Shown in pieces: positions 55,528 through 64,000 of a stretch of 64,000 bases of DNA. Position 1 is the stretch's first letter; every line of letters starts with the position of its first letter. The notes beneath the pieces were generated by a model. It saw only the letters and a list, made by a program, of their open reading frames with translations, had not been told where the DNA came from and ran no database searches. The DNA is from Veillonella absiana (lineage in GTDB: Bacteria; Bacillota; Negativicutes; Veillonellales; Veillonellaceae). Made by a program: the position numbers and the translations under genes. The DNA lies in the NCBI RefSeq assembly GCF_032970905.1, contig NZ_JAWJZA010000009.1; one strand, 5' to 3'.

Positions 55528-58500
55528 ATGGAAAACGTGTTAGTTGGAGGGAAAGCTTCAGAATATTTCATGGGTCTAGATATTGGGACGAACTCTGTTG
55601 GTTGGGCTGTAACAAATCCTCAATATGAACTCTTAAAATGTAAAGGTCATAAAATGTGGGGCAGTCGTCTCTTTGAAGAAGGTCGCACTGCAGTCGAGCG
55701 TAGGACCTTTCGTTCGGCTCGTCGTCGCTTAGCCCGTAGAAAAGCTCGACTAAATTTGTTAGAAGAACTATTTGCTGAAGAAATTGCGAAAGTAGATGCT
55801 ACATTTTTCTTGCGACTAAAAGAAAGTAAATATCATTTTGAAGATAAAACCACAGGTCAAAAAGATGTGCTGTTTGCAGATTCTACATATACTGATCAAA
55901 ATTTCTATGAAACATATCCGACCATCTATCATTTAAGAAATACATTAATGACTAAAGGTACGAAGGATATTAGAGAGTTATTTTTAGCGTTACATCATAT
56001 TATGAAATATCGTGGTAATTTCTTGTATGAAGGTCAAAGTTTTAATGCCAATAGTGCTATTAATGAAGTATTAAGGAGTGCATTGTCTCAACTTGAGTTA
56101 TTACCGACCACCGAAAAATTTTCTGTAGAATCGTTGGTTGAAATCCTTTTGGATATGTCTAAAACAAAGAGTGACCGTTCAAAAGCTTTTGTAGAATTCT
56201 ATACGTCAGATACTAAAATAAAAAAACGTGCTACTGCCTTTTCAAAATTGGTGCTTGGATTAAAAGCTAATTTAGTTGATTTGTTGTGCAAGGAGGGGGA
56301 AGAACACGACAGTGATAAAAATTATTTAGAATTAGAATTTGCTGGGAAAGACTTTAGTGAAGTGCAACCTGAATATGCTAATGCATGGGGTGAAAAGATT
56401 GAGATTCTAGACAATTGTAAATCCATCTATGATGCTATTTTACTTTCTAATATTGTGAAAGATGGCAAAACACTTTCGCAATCTAAAATAGAAATCTATG
56501 AGCAACATAAAGATGAATTGGTTGAATTAAAAGGCCTATTGAAAAGTAATCGAAAGGTATATAATCGTGTTTTAAAAGCCGATGAAAAAGGTTTGAATAA
56601 CTACGTGAAGTATATTAAACAAGGCAAAGAAGATAAAACAAGCTGTTCTAAAGCTGATTTTTATAAATTCCTAAAATCGGAACTCTCCAATTTGCCAGAT
56701 TCTCCAATGAAAGCAGAAATTCTTCGAAAGATTGATATTGAACAGTATTTGCCATTACAACGAATTACAGATAATGGTGTTATTCCATACCAATTGCATT
56801 TTAATGAGTTGACGGCTATTTTAATAAAGGCAGAAGAAAATTTTGCATTTTTACGTAATGTAAGCGATGGATTGACTGTGTCAGACAAAATTAAAGCTAT
56901 GTTCCAATTTAGAATTCCTTATTATATTGGCCCACTAAATACATCACATGCCGACAAAGGTCATGCATGGGCAGTTCGTAAGGCACCGGGCAAAATTTAT
57001 CCATGGAATCTGTCTGAGAAAATTGATGAAGCAGCCTCTGCTGAAAAATTTATCCGCAAAATGACCAATAAATGCACCTATCTTGTAGGTGAAGATGTGT
57101 TGCCTAAAGAATCTTTGCTGTACAGCTATTTCATGTTGCTCAATGAAATAAATAATATTCGTTATGATAACCAGCCATTATCATATGAGGTTAAATTAGC
57201 TTTCATCAATACGATTTTCAAAAATAAAAATGGACATAAACGTGTTACAAAGAAATTAATCAAGGAATTCTTAAAATCAGAAGGGTTAATTACGGGCGCT
57301 GGTGAAATTAGTGGTATTGATGCCGATATAAAAGCAGATTTGAAATCCTATCGTGATATGGAACGTATTTTAGGTAGCGGATTTGATGCGGATATGGCGG
57401 AAACGATTATTCTATGGGTCACTTTGTTTGGTGAAAGTAAGAAAATGCTCGTAAATAAGTTGCGTGATACATATGGAGATAAACTGTCTGATAATCAAAT
57501 TAAATCTATAAAACGCCTTAAATATAAAGATTGGGGGAGACTATCTAAAGAGTTTTTACTTAATTTAGAAGGCATCGAAAAGTCAGAAGATTCTCAGGAT
57601 GATATGCCTGTTAGTATTATGTATCGATTAGAATATACAACTGAAAATCTTATGCAATTACTCAGTGCTAAATATTCATATCTTGAGGCTATTGAAGAAT
57701 TTAATAAGGATAGAATGGCGCCAGTAGGTAGTGATACCTATGCGTTAGTTGAAGAATTAGCAGTATCTCCAGGCGTTAAAAGGTCTGTTTGGCAAGCATT
57801 GAAATTGGTGAAAGAGGTTACTCAATTACGTGGCAGTGTACCAAGCAAAATCTTTGTAGAAGTAGCTCGTACAAATCGCGCTGAAAAAACGCGGAAAGCT
57901 TCAAGAAAAACACGATTCTTGGAATTGTATAAAGCTATAAAAAATGAATCTCGTGAATGGAAAACTGAGATTGAACAATTTTCTGAAAATCAATTCCGCA
58001 GTAAAAAACTCTTCCTATATTATACGCAAATGGGTAGATGCATGTACTCCGGAGATCTTATTAGCCTAGATGAACTATTCACTGATGCGTATGATATAGA
58101 TCATATTTTCCCGAGGAGCATGACCAAGGATGATAGCTTTGATAATACCGTTTTGGTGAAAGCGAAACTAAATCGAGATAAAAGTGATGTGTACCCAATA
58201 TATGACAATATTAGAGCGAAGATGGCTCCCATTTGGAAAATGTTGCTTGACCATGATTTGATTAGTAAACGTAAATATGAACGTTTAATTCGTCATACTG
58301 AATTAACAGCAGACGAACTTAGCTCATTTATTGCCCGTCAGATTGTGGAGACTAATCAATCGGTGAAAGCCACAACACAATTGTTAAAACGGATATATCC
58401 TGATACTGAAATTGTCTATGTAAAAGCTGAAAATGTATCTGATTTTAGACAGGATAACGATTTTGTAAAAGTAAGATCATTAAATAATCATCATCATGCT

Positions 58501-59580
58501 AAAGATGCGTATCTTAACATTGTAGTGGGGAATGAATATTCAGAAAAATTCACAAAGAACCCATACAATTTCATCCAAAAAAATGGCAGCCGAAGAGTCT
58601 ATAACTTGGCTAAAATGTTTGATAATGACATCTTAGTAAAACGTGCAAACGGTAAAGAAGTGCTGATTTGGAATAAAGAGCGTGATATGTCAATTATTAC
58701 GAAGATGATGAGTAGCAATGATGTGCGGGTGACTAGGAAGTTGGTTGAGCAAAAAGGCGCACTTTATGATGCAACAGTGTACAAAGCTGGAGTTGCTAAA
58801 CCAGAATCCTATGTAGCAATGCAACCAAATGATTCTAAATTAGGCGATGTAACGAAATATGGAGGGTATACAAAAATAAAGAATGCATACTTTGTTATTT
58901 ATAGTGGGATGAATAATAAGGGCAGTAGAGACGTGTATATGATGCCTATACCATTAAATGTAAGTAATAGGTTGAATGATGATGTATCAATTCAAAAATA
59001 TGTAACTGTAAATACAGATAAATTATCTGATATTAAAATACTCTGTAAAAAAATATGCATAAATTCTCTTGTAAAAATTGATGGCTTTTATTACTATGTC
59101 GGTGGCAAAACAAATGATCGTTTCTGTATAGACGCAGCAATACAAGTTGCACTAAGTGATAAATCTACAAAGTATATTAAGAGTGTTGAGAAATTTGTGC
59201 AACTTCAATCTGAAAATGGTAATTTGGCGCCTAATGACCAAATCATTTCATATGATAAAAATCTAGAAATTTTTATCGAGTTAATAAATAAGTTTAATAG
59301 TAACATCTATAAACATATGAGGGGTAATAAGTACGAGGATTTAAGAGCAACGGGTTTAGATAATTTTAAAAAGCTTGATTTGACGGAGCAATGTAAGCAG
59401 GTAATGCAAGTTTTGAATTTTTTAACTCAGTTGAAATCTACATTTGACCTTAAACCATTAGGAATAAAAGCATCAAGAGCAACTCAAGGTTTTAAATTAT
59501 CATCTGTGGACGAATTTGTTGTAATTAATGAGTCCGTGACCGGATTATTTAAAAACGAGATTCCAATTATTGGAGGTTAA
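55528..59580 (+). CDS. cas9: CRISPR-associated endonuclease Cas9 (type II-A)
   Basis: RNA-guided DNA nuclease, 1350 aa. RuvC-I GLDIGTNSVGWA with Asp18; Arg-rich bridge helix at about 58-80 (RRTFRSARRRLARRKARLNL); alpha-helical recognition lobe; RuvC-II IFVEVAR with Glu778; HNH YDIDHIFPRS with His859, then Asn in the KLNRDKSD region; RuvC-III HHHAKDAY with His990 and Asp993; C-terminal PAM-interacting part. All catalytic residues are present, so it should be active. AGGAGG precedes the ATG at 55528. It has an N-terminal extension of about 12 residues before the usual start. cas1 follows with a 1-bp gap. Confidence 0.97.
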   Translation: MENVLVGGKASEYFMGLDIGTNSVGWAVTNPQYELLKCKGHKMWGSRLFEEGRTAVERRTFRSARRRLARRKARLNLLEELFAEEIAKVDATFFLRLKESKYHFEDKTTGQKDVLFADSTYTDQNFYETYPTIYHLRNTLMTKGTKDIRELFLALHHIMKYRGNFLYEGQSFNANSAINEVLRSALSQLELLPTTEKFSVESLVEILLDMSKTKSDRSKAFVEFYTSDTKIKKRATAFSKLVLGLKANLVDLLCKEGEEHDSDKNYLELEFAGKDFSEVQPEYANAWGEKIEILDNCKSIYDAILLSNIVKDGKTLSQSKIEIYEQHKDELVELKGLLKSNRKVYNRVLKADEKGLNNYVKYIKQGKEDKTSCSKADFYKFLKSELSNLPDSPMKAEILRKIDIEQYLPLQRITDNGVIPYQLHFNELTAILIKAEENFAFLRNVSDGLTVSDKIKAMFQFRIPYYIGPLNTSHADKGHAWAVRKAPGKIYPWNLSEKIDEAASAEKFIRKMTNKCTYLVGEDVLPKESLLYSYFMLLNEINNIRYDNQPLSYEVKLAFINTIFKNKNGHKRVTKKLIKEFLKSEGLITGAGEISGIDADIKADLKSYRDMERILGSGFDADMAETIILWVTLFGESKKMLVNKLRDTYGDKLSDNQIKSIKRLKYKDWGRLSKEFLLNLEGIEKSEDSQDDMPVSIMYRLEYTTENLMQLLSAKYSYLEAIEEFNKDRMAPVGSDTYALVEELAVSPGVKRSVWQALKLVKEVTQLRGSVPSKIFVEVARTNRAEKTRKASRKTRFLELYKAIKNESREWKTEIEQFSENQFRSKKLFLYYTQMGRCMYSGDLISLDELFTDAYDIDHIFPRSMTKDDSFDNTVLVKAKLNRDKSDVYPIYDNIRAKMAPIWKMLLDHDLISKRKYERLIRHTELTADELSSFIARQIVETNQSVKATTQLLKRIYPDTEIVYVKAENVSDFRQDNDFVKVRSLNNHHHAKDAYLNIVVGNEYSEKFTKNPYNFIQKNGSRRVYNLAKMFDNDILVKRANGKEVLIWNKERDMSIITKMMSSNDVRVTRKLVEQKGALYDATVYKAGVAKPESYVAMQPNDSKLGDVTKYGGYTKIKNAYFVIYSGMNNKGSRDVYMMPIPLNVSNRLNDDVSIQKYVTVNTDKLSDIKILCKKICINSLVKIDGFYYYVGGKTNDRFCIDAAIQVALSDKSTKYIKSVEKFVQLQSENGNLAPNDQIISYDKNLEIFIELINKFNSNIYKHMRGNKYEDLRATGLDNFKKLDLTEQCKQVMQVLNFLTQLKSTFDLKPLGIKASRATQGFKLSSVDEFVVINESVTGLFKNEIPIIGG

Positions 59581-59581
59581 T

Positions 59582-60457
59582 ATGAGTTGGCGTACTGTAG
59601 TGGTCGGAAGTCGAGCGAAACTAGACTTTAAGATGAACTACATGCTAGTTCGTAAAGACTTTGAAACGACGAAGATTTATATTAGTGAAATTTACATGTT
59701 AATTATTGAGTCTACAGCGGTTAGTTTAACCGCTGTACTCTTAAATGAATTGGTGAAGGCAAAAGTAAAAATAGTGTTTTGTGATGAAAAACGGAACCCT
59801 ATGTGTGAAGTGAATCCTTTTTATGGGGCTCATAATAGTAGCAAACGCTGCAGAGAGCAAAGTGAATGGGATACACAGACAAAAGCCATCATATGGACTG
59901 AAATTGTGCGACGGAAAATCGAAAACCAGTGTAATTTTCTAAAGGCGGAGAATAAAGAGGAAGCCTATTTACTAGATCAATATTTAAATGAATTAACATT
60001 AAATGATGAGACACAGCGGGAGGGGCATGCTGCAAAAGTTTATTTTAATGCATTGTTTGGAAAATCTTTTACAAGAGAACAAGATTGTGTAATAAATGCT
60101 GCATTGAATTATGGATATGCTATATTGCTATCAGCTGTGAATCGTGAAATTGTAGGGATGGGCTATATAACCCAATTGGGGCTTAATCATTGCAATCAAT
60201 TCAACCAGTATAATCTAGGATCCGATTTTGTCGAACCTTTACGAATTTTTGTAGATGAGGTGGTTGTAAAAAATCAATTTACAGAGTTTGGTGGTGCAGA
60301 GAAACGACTACTCATAGAAATAATGTCAAATGATGTATATATTGACGGCAATGTGCAGGTGCTAAATAATGCAATTCGCATCTATTGTAAAAGTTTGTTT
60401 GAAGCGCTACGGACTGGTAATAACCAGATGATTAGGTTTATTCAACATGAGTTATAG
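59582..60457 (+). CDS. cas1: CRISPR-associated integrase Cas1
   Basis: Spacer integrase with Cas2. Start at the ATG 59582 (TTGGAGG upstream), 291 aa. Metal ligands Glu147 (QREGHAAKVYF), His203 (LGLNHCNQFN) and Glu218 (GSDFVEPLR) match the type II-A enzyme in position. Overlaps cas2 by 11 bp. Confidence 0.96.
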   Translation: MSWRTVVVGSRAKLDFKMNYMLVRKDFETTKIYISEIYMLIIESTAVSLTAVLLNELVKAKVKIVFCDEKRNPMCEVNPFYGAHNSSKRCREQSEWDTQTKAIIWTEIVRRKIENQCNFLKAENKEEAYLLDQYLNELTLNDETQREGHAAKVYFNALFGKSFTREQDCVINAALNYGYAILLSAVNREIVGMGYITQLGLNHCNQFNQYNLGSDFVEPLRIFVDEVVVKNQFTEFGGAEKRLLIEIMSNDVYIDGNVQVLNNAIRIYCKSLFEALRTGNNQMIRFIQHEL

Positions 60458-60767
60458 ATTTATGAGAATATTAGTGATGTTTGACTTACCTACCGTATCA
60501 TCAGCAGAAAAACGTGAATATCGAAAGTTTCGAAAATACTTGATAATGATTGGGTTTCAAATGCTACAAGAGTCGGTATATTCTAAGTTGGTGTTAAATA
60601 CTACCAGTGCCAATCTAATTATGAATAACATTCGGAACAATAAACCACCTGAAGGTAGCTTGTTTATGCTCACCATAACGGAAAAGCAGTTTGCAAAGAT
60701 GGAGGTTCTTGTTGGTGAAAAACATAGTGAAGTTATAGATACAACAGAGAGAATAATTATATTATGA
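60447..60767 (+). CDS. cas2: CRISPR-associated protein Cas2
   Basis: 106 aa, ferredoxin-like fold; MRILVMFDLPTVSSAEKREY has the conserved Asp after the first strand. Dimer that bridges Cas1 pairs during spacer capture. Starts inside cas1 and overlaps csn2 by 4 bp (ATGA). Confidence 0.95.
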   Translation: MSYRFMRILVMFDLPTVSSAEKREYRKFRKYLIMIGFQMLQESVYSKLVLNTTSANLIMNNIRNNKPPEGSLFMLTITEKQFAKMEVLVGEKHSEVIDTTERIIIL

Positions 60768-61435
60768 AGCTATCTTATGGAGATTCTGTGATTACTATGG
60801 ATATCACAGATGATAAAGTTAGTACTCTTGTGATTGAGGATAAAAGACAGTTTAGACATTTATTATATGATCTGGTCGCTCAAAGTAATGGTGAAGCGGG
60901 CCTGTGGGTATTAGGTGAAGATGGTAAGTGTTTAAATTTAGAAAAGCAGCTTTATGTAATTAGAGATCCATTAAATACGGATATCAATAGTAGGGAGATT
61001 TTGACAAAATTACAGAACCAATTAATTAAAACTGGCAATGATTTTATGCAAGAGATTTTTGATATTAATCAGAAAATCCAAAATTTTTACTACTCCCTAG
61101 AAAACGAATATCCTTATGATATCATTCATAAACAAGAGCTTAGTGTACAAGAACTTGTAAAAATGGGAGGATTCAATTTCTATATTGAGAATACAGGAGA
61201 ACTTATAGATTTAGTATCTTATATTGAGGTCGTACAGGAATTTATTAACCCTAATCTATTTGTTCTAGTCAATCTACATGCAGTAACCAACGTGGATGAA
61301 AGGGGGATTTTGTTTAAAACCTTGATCGAAAAGAAATTTTCTGTATTATGCTTGGAATCTTCCGTGGACAGGATTGAATTTGATAAAAATCTGGAAGTAC
61401 GATATATTTTAGATAAAGATTTTTGTTTGATTTAA
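60764..61435 (+). CDS. csn2: CRISPR-associated protein Csn2
   Basis: 223 aa, the type II-A marker protein; tetrameric ring that binds DNA ends during adaptation. N-terminal KLSYGDSVITMDITDDKVST, coiled-coil-like helices at about 75-110 (LQNQLIKTGNDFMQEIFDIN) and C-terminal LFVLVNLHAVTNVDERGILF with a SVLCLES strand are family-like. The stop is at the leader border. Confidence 0.9.
   Translation: MKLSYGDSVITMDITDDKVSTLVIEDKRQFRHLLYDLVAQSNGEAGLWVLGEDGKCLNLEKQLYVIRDPLNTDINSREILTKLQNQLIKTGNDFMQEIFDINQKIQNFYYSLENEYPYDIIHKQELSVQELVKMGGFNFYIENTGELIDLVSYIEVVQEFINPNLFVLVNLHAVTNVDERGILFKTLIEKKFSVLCLESSVDRIEFDKNLEVRYILDKDFCLI
61380..61408 (+). promoter_or_regulatory. Predicted pre-crRNA promoter
   Basis: TTGATA (61380-61385), 17-nt spacer, TATATT (61403-61408), inside the csn2 3' end. 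Transcription would start near 61415, before the leader hairpin. Confidence 0.55.
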
Positions 61436-61500
61436 GGTGTTTACAGAATTACACCTGGTGGTAGCCCGAGTTGCTTTTGAACCCCAAACGCGTATTTGGG
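61435..61500 (+). promoter_or_regulatory. CRISPR leader with anti-repeat hairpin
   Basis: 66 bp between csn2 and the first repeat. AGGTGT-TTACAGAATT-ACACCT (61435-61456) is a 6-bp hairpin; TTTACAGAATTACAC within it is the exact complement of 15 nt of the repeat core. A second hairpin, AACCCCAAA/TTTGGGGTT (61480-61503), runs 3 bp into the first repeat. Confidence 0.75.
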
Positions 61501-64000
61501 GTTTGAGAGTAGTGTAATTCTGTAAATCTCCAAAACTAAGATTGAGGATATCCGTATTAACTCTAAGTTTGAGAGTAGTGTAATTCTGTAAATCTCCAAA
61601 ACTTTAACAATGTAGTTACAGATGTTAGGCTGGTTTGAGAGTAGTGTAATTCTGTAAATCTCCAAAACTGACCGTACATTACTTGAGTTCATTCGACAGT
61701 TTGAGAGTAGTGTAATTCTGTAAATCTCCAAAACATATCCTCGAGATTGCCAATCGGCGTCGGCAGTTTGAGAGTAGTGTAATTCTGTAAATCTCCAAAA
61801 CATCAGAAATCAACATATACTAGACAATATGGTTTGAGAGTAGTGTAATTCTGTAAATCTCCAAAACCAGCAGCAGCGCCTTTTAATTCGCCTACTTGTT
61901 TGAGAGTAGTGTAATTCTGTAAATCTCCAAAACCCAACTCCACCATTCCAACGCAAGGCGTTAGTTTGAGAGTAGTGTAATTCTGTAAATCTCCAAAACA
62001 CTTTTCCCCTATTTCTGTCGCAATGCTTTGTTTGAGAGTAGTGTAATTCTGTAAATCTCCAAAACTCATTGTCTTCCATTATTTTACATCCTCCTGTTTG
62101 AGAGTAGTGTAATTCTGTAAATCTCCAAAACTATAAATATTCTAAATTGCGAACATTGGTCGTTTGAGAGTAGTGTAATTCTGTAAATCTCCAAAACATC
62201 TGGCGACTTGCTAGGAGTTTATGGTTCGTTTGAGAGTAGTGTAATTCTGTAAATCTCCAAAACTGCGCAAACATTTAAAACGAGCAATTAGTTGTTTGAG
62301 AGTAGTGTAATTCTGTAAATCTCCAAAACTGTTACTCGCGGAACAGACAAAAACAACCAGTTTGAGAGTAGTGTAATTCTGTAAATCTCCAAAACGTTCG
62401 AACCGCTCTGGGATTTCGAGTTTGAGTTTGAGAGTAGTGTAATTCTGTAAATCTCCAAAACATCAGGTCTAAAGATAGAAGAGTGAGGTGTGTTTGAGAG
62501 TAGTGTAATTCTGTAAATCTCCAAAACATGCGTTCATCACCTATCCGCGTCAAAATGGTTTGAGAGTAGTGTAATTCTGTAAATCTCCAAAACTTTCCCA
62601 TATGTGTCCATTGCGATATCACCGTTTGAGAGTAGTGTAATTCTGTAAATCTCCAAAACCATTTACGATGTTGAAGAAACAATTAATATGTTTGAGAGTA
62701 GTGTAATTCTGTAAATCTCCAAAACTGTTGACTTTGGATATAGTGGCCATAACCAGTTTGAGAGTAGTGTAATTCTGTAAATCTCCAAAACAACTTGAAT
62801 AAGAAAGAAGATGCGGAAGTGGTTTGAGAGTAGTGTAATTCTGTAAATCTCCAAAACATCAAGTGTTACGGGGCATCAAGTCGGAACGTTTGAGAGTAGT
62901 GTAATTCTGTAAATCTCCAAAACGCTGTATGTGCAGATGCATCCGTATTATGAGTTTGAGAGTAGTGTAATTCTGTAAATCTCCAAAACTATCGCAATGG
63001 ACACATATGGGAAAATTAAGTTTGAGAGTAGTGTAATTCTGTAAATCTCCAAAACAATTTGTTGAAACGGCTACAATACAAAATAGTTTGAGAGTAGTGT
63101 AATTCTGTAAATCTCCAAAACCTTAATTGTCGCATCCAAGTCAACCTTGTCGTTTGAGAGTAGTGTAATTCTGTAAATCTCCAAAACAGGATAGTAATAT
63201 TGTATATTCAAGCTTTGGTTTGAGAGTAGTGTAATTCTGTAAATCTCCAAAACTACTACAGCGTAGGAGACCAACTACAGTGCGTTTGAGAGTAGTGTAA
63301 TTCTGTAAATCTCCAAAACAGAACGGTTCGAACAAAAGCCAGCCGAACGCGTTTGAGAGTAGTGTAATTCTGTAAATCTCCAAAACATCAAGTGTTACAG
63401 GACATCAATTAGGAACGTTTGAGAGTAGTGTAATTCTGTAAATCTCCAAAACCGATATCCTGCACAGCCGAGCCTGGACTAGGTTTGAGAGTAGTGTAAT
63501 TCTGTAAATCTCCAAAACTTGTGATTGTCTTGAACATTTGCATTCCTCGTTTGAGAGTAGTGTAATTCTGTAAATCTCCAAAACTGCTATAATCTCATTC
63601 ATTTAATCACCTCTGTTTGAGAGTAGTGTAATTCTGTAAATCTCCAAAACTTCCCCTGTGATGTCCTTGTATTCATCTGCGTTTGAGAGTAGTGTAATTC
63701 TGTAAATCTCCAAAACCAAGTGGCAAGCAAATGGCTGATATGATGTGTTTGAGAGTAGTGTAATTCTGTAAATCTCCAAAACCACTGCTCGACTAAATCC
63801 GATATACCGTCAGTTTGAGAGTAGTGTAATTCTGTAAATCTCCAAAACAGAGACGAATTAGAACGAATACAAACCATTGTTTGAGAGTAGTGTAATTCTG
63901 TAAATCTCCAAAACAGATTTACGCTCATAATGACCCCCTATTTAGTTTGAGAGTAGTGTAATTCTGTAAATCTCCAAAACCTTCTAGCCACCACGTACCT
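61501..64000 (+). CRISPR. Type II-A CRISPR array, 38 repeats, continues past the window
   Basis: 38 identical 36-bp repeats, starting GTTTGAGAGTAGTG and ending AAATCTCCAAAAC. The first is at 61501-61536 and the last in view at 63945-63980. There are 37 complete spacers, nearly all 30 bp (two are 31), and a partial 38th at the edge. Orientation follows the usual II-A form (GTTTxAGAG at the 5' end, CCAAAAC at the 3' end), so the leader-proximal newest spacers are next to csn2. No repeat variant was seen, as expected because the trailer end lies outside the window. Spacer pairs S17/S23 and S21/S29 are related. Confidence 0.98.

Noticed and set aside
61441..63928. Several minus-strand ORFs with repeated LEIYRITLLSN, QNYTTLK or FTELHYSQT segments
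   Set aside because: They are the CRISPR repeats translated in three frames; the array explains them fully.
61501..64000. Self-targeting spacers against the rest of this window
   Set aside because: No spacer match noticed by eye outside the array; only a computed search over the whole genome could settle it.

Overview
The window looks like a chromosomal contig from the genus Veillonella (Negativicutes). This rests on moderate-to-low GC, Firmicutes-type ribosome binding sites (AGGAGG), a T-box leader, and gene content (menaquinone cluster, Cys T-box sulfate operon, type II-A CRISPR). The genus call is inference from protein style, not a database match.

Layout. 1-9.0 kb: a MATE efflux gene cut by the left edge, followed by a strikingly decayed stretch. 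It holds an amidase with two single-base frameshifts, a quinone-reductase-like gene with a nonsense codon, a deleted LysR regulator, a SWIM-zinc-finger/DsbA deletion chimera, a tRNA-Ser with a palindromic copy of its anticodon arm beside it, two 5'-truncated genes facing away from one junction, and a broken secreted-protein gene. 9.0-19.9 kb: a promoter and cysteine-type T-box leader, then one large sulfate assimilation operon: sulfate ABC importer (binding protein, CysT, CysW, CysA), AprA/AprB-type APS reductase, ATP sulfurylase CysD/CysN and a siroheme sulfite reductase. The predicted route is sulfate to APS to sulfite to sulfide, without APS kinase or PAPS reductase. A 27-bp perfect hairpin separates it from a convergent flavodiiron protein gene.

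21.1-36.9 kb: purine genes. purL is on the minus strand; opposite it are a LysR regulator, xpt and two paralogous YbjN-like genes. After a frameshifted LysR gene comes a promoter with nearby palindromes, a 28-codon leader ORF ending in a terminator, and purE-purF-purM-purN-purH-purD. 37.1-45.3 kb: menaquinone cluster menF-menD-menH-menB-menE-menC plus a hotdog thioesterase. 45.4-55.1 kb: mixed genes, including a broken Doc toxin with an intact upstream antitoxin-like ORF, a gamma-glutamyltransferase family protein, a two-gene chromate-type transporter, panE, tRNA-Leu/Phe/Asp, a secreted-protein/hydrolase chimera, a phosphatase and a nitrilase-family amidase.

55.3-64.0 kb: a complete type II-A CRISPR-Cas locus: divergent tracrRNA, cas9, cas1, cas2, csn2 and an array of 38 repeats that runs off the right edge. 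The array leader carries a hairpin whose loop and arm are complementary to the repeat core. Several spacer pairs appear to target the same or related phage sites. Across the whole window the word GTGAAAGT / ACTTTCAC occurs 20 times, heavily in intergenic DNA, which suggests a genome-wide signal such as an uptake sequence.
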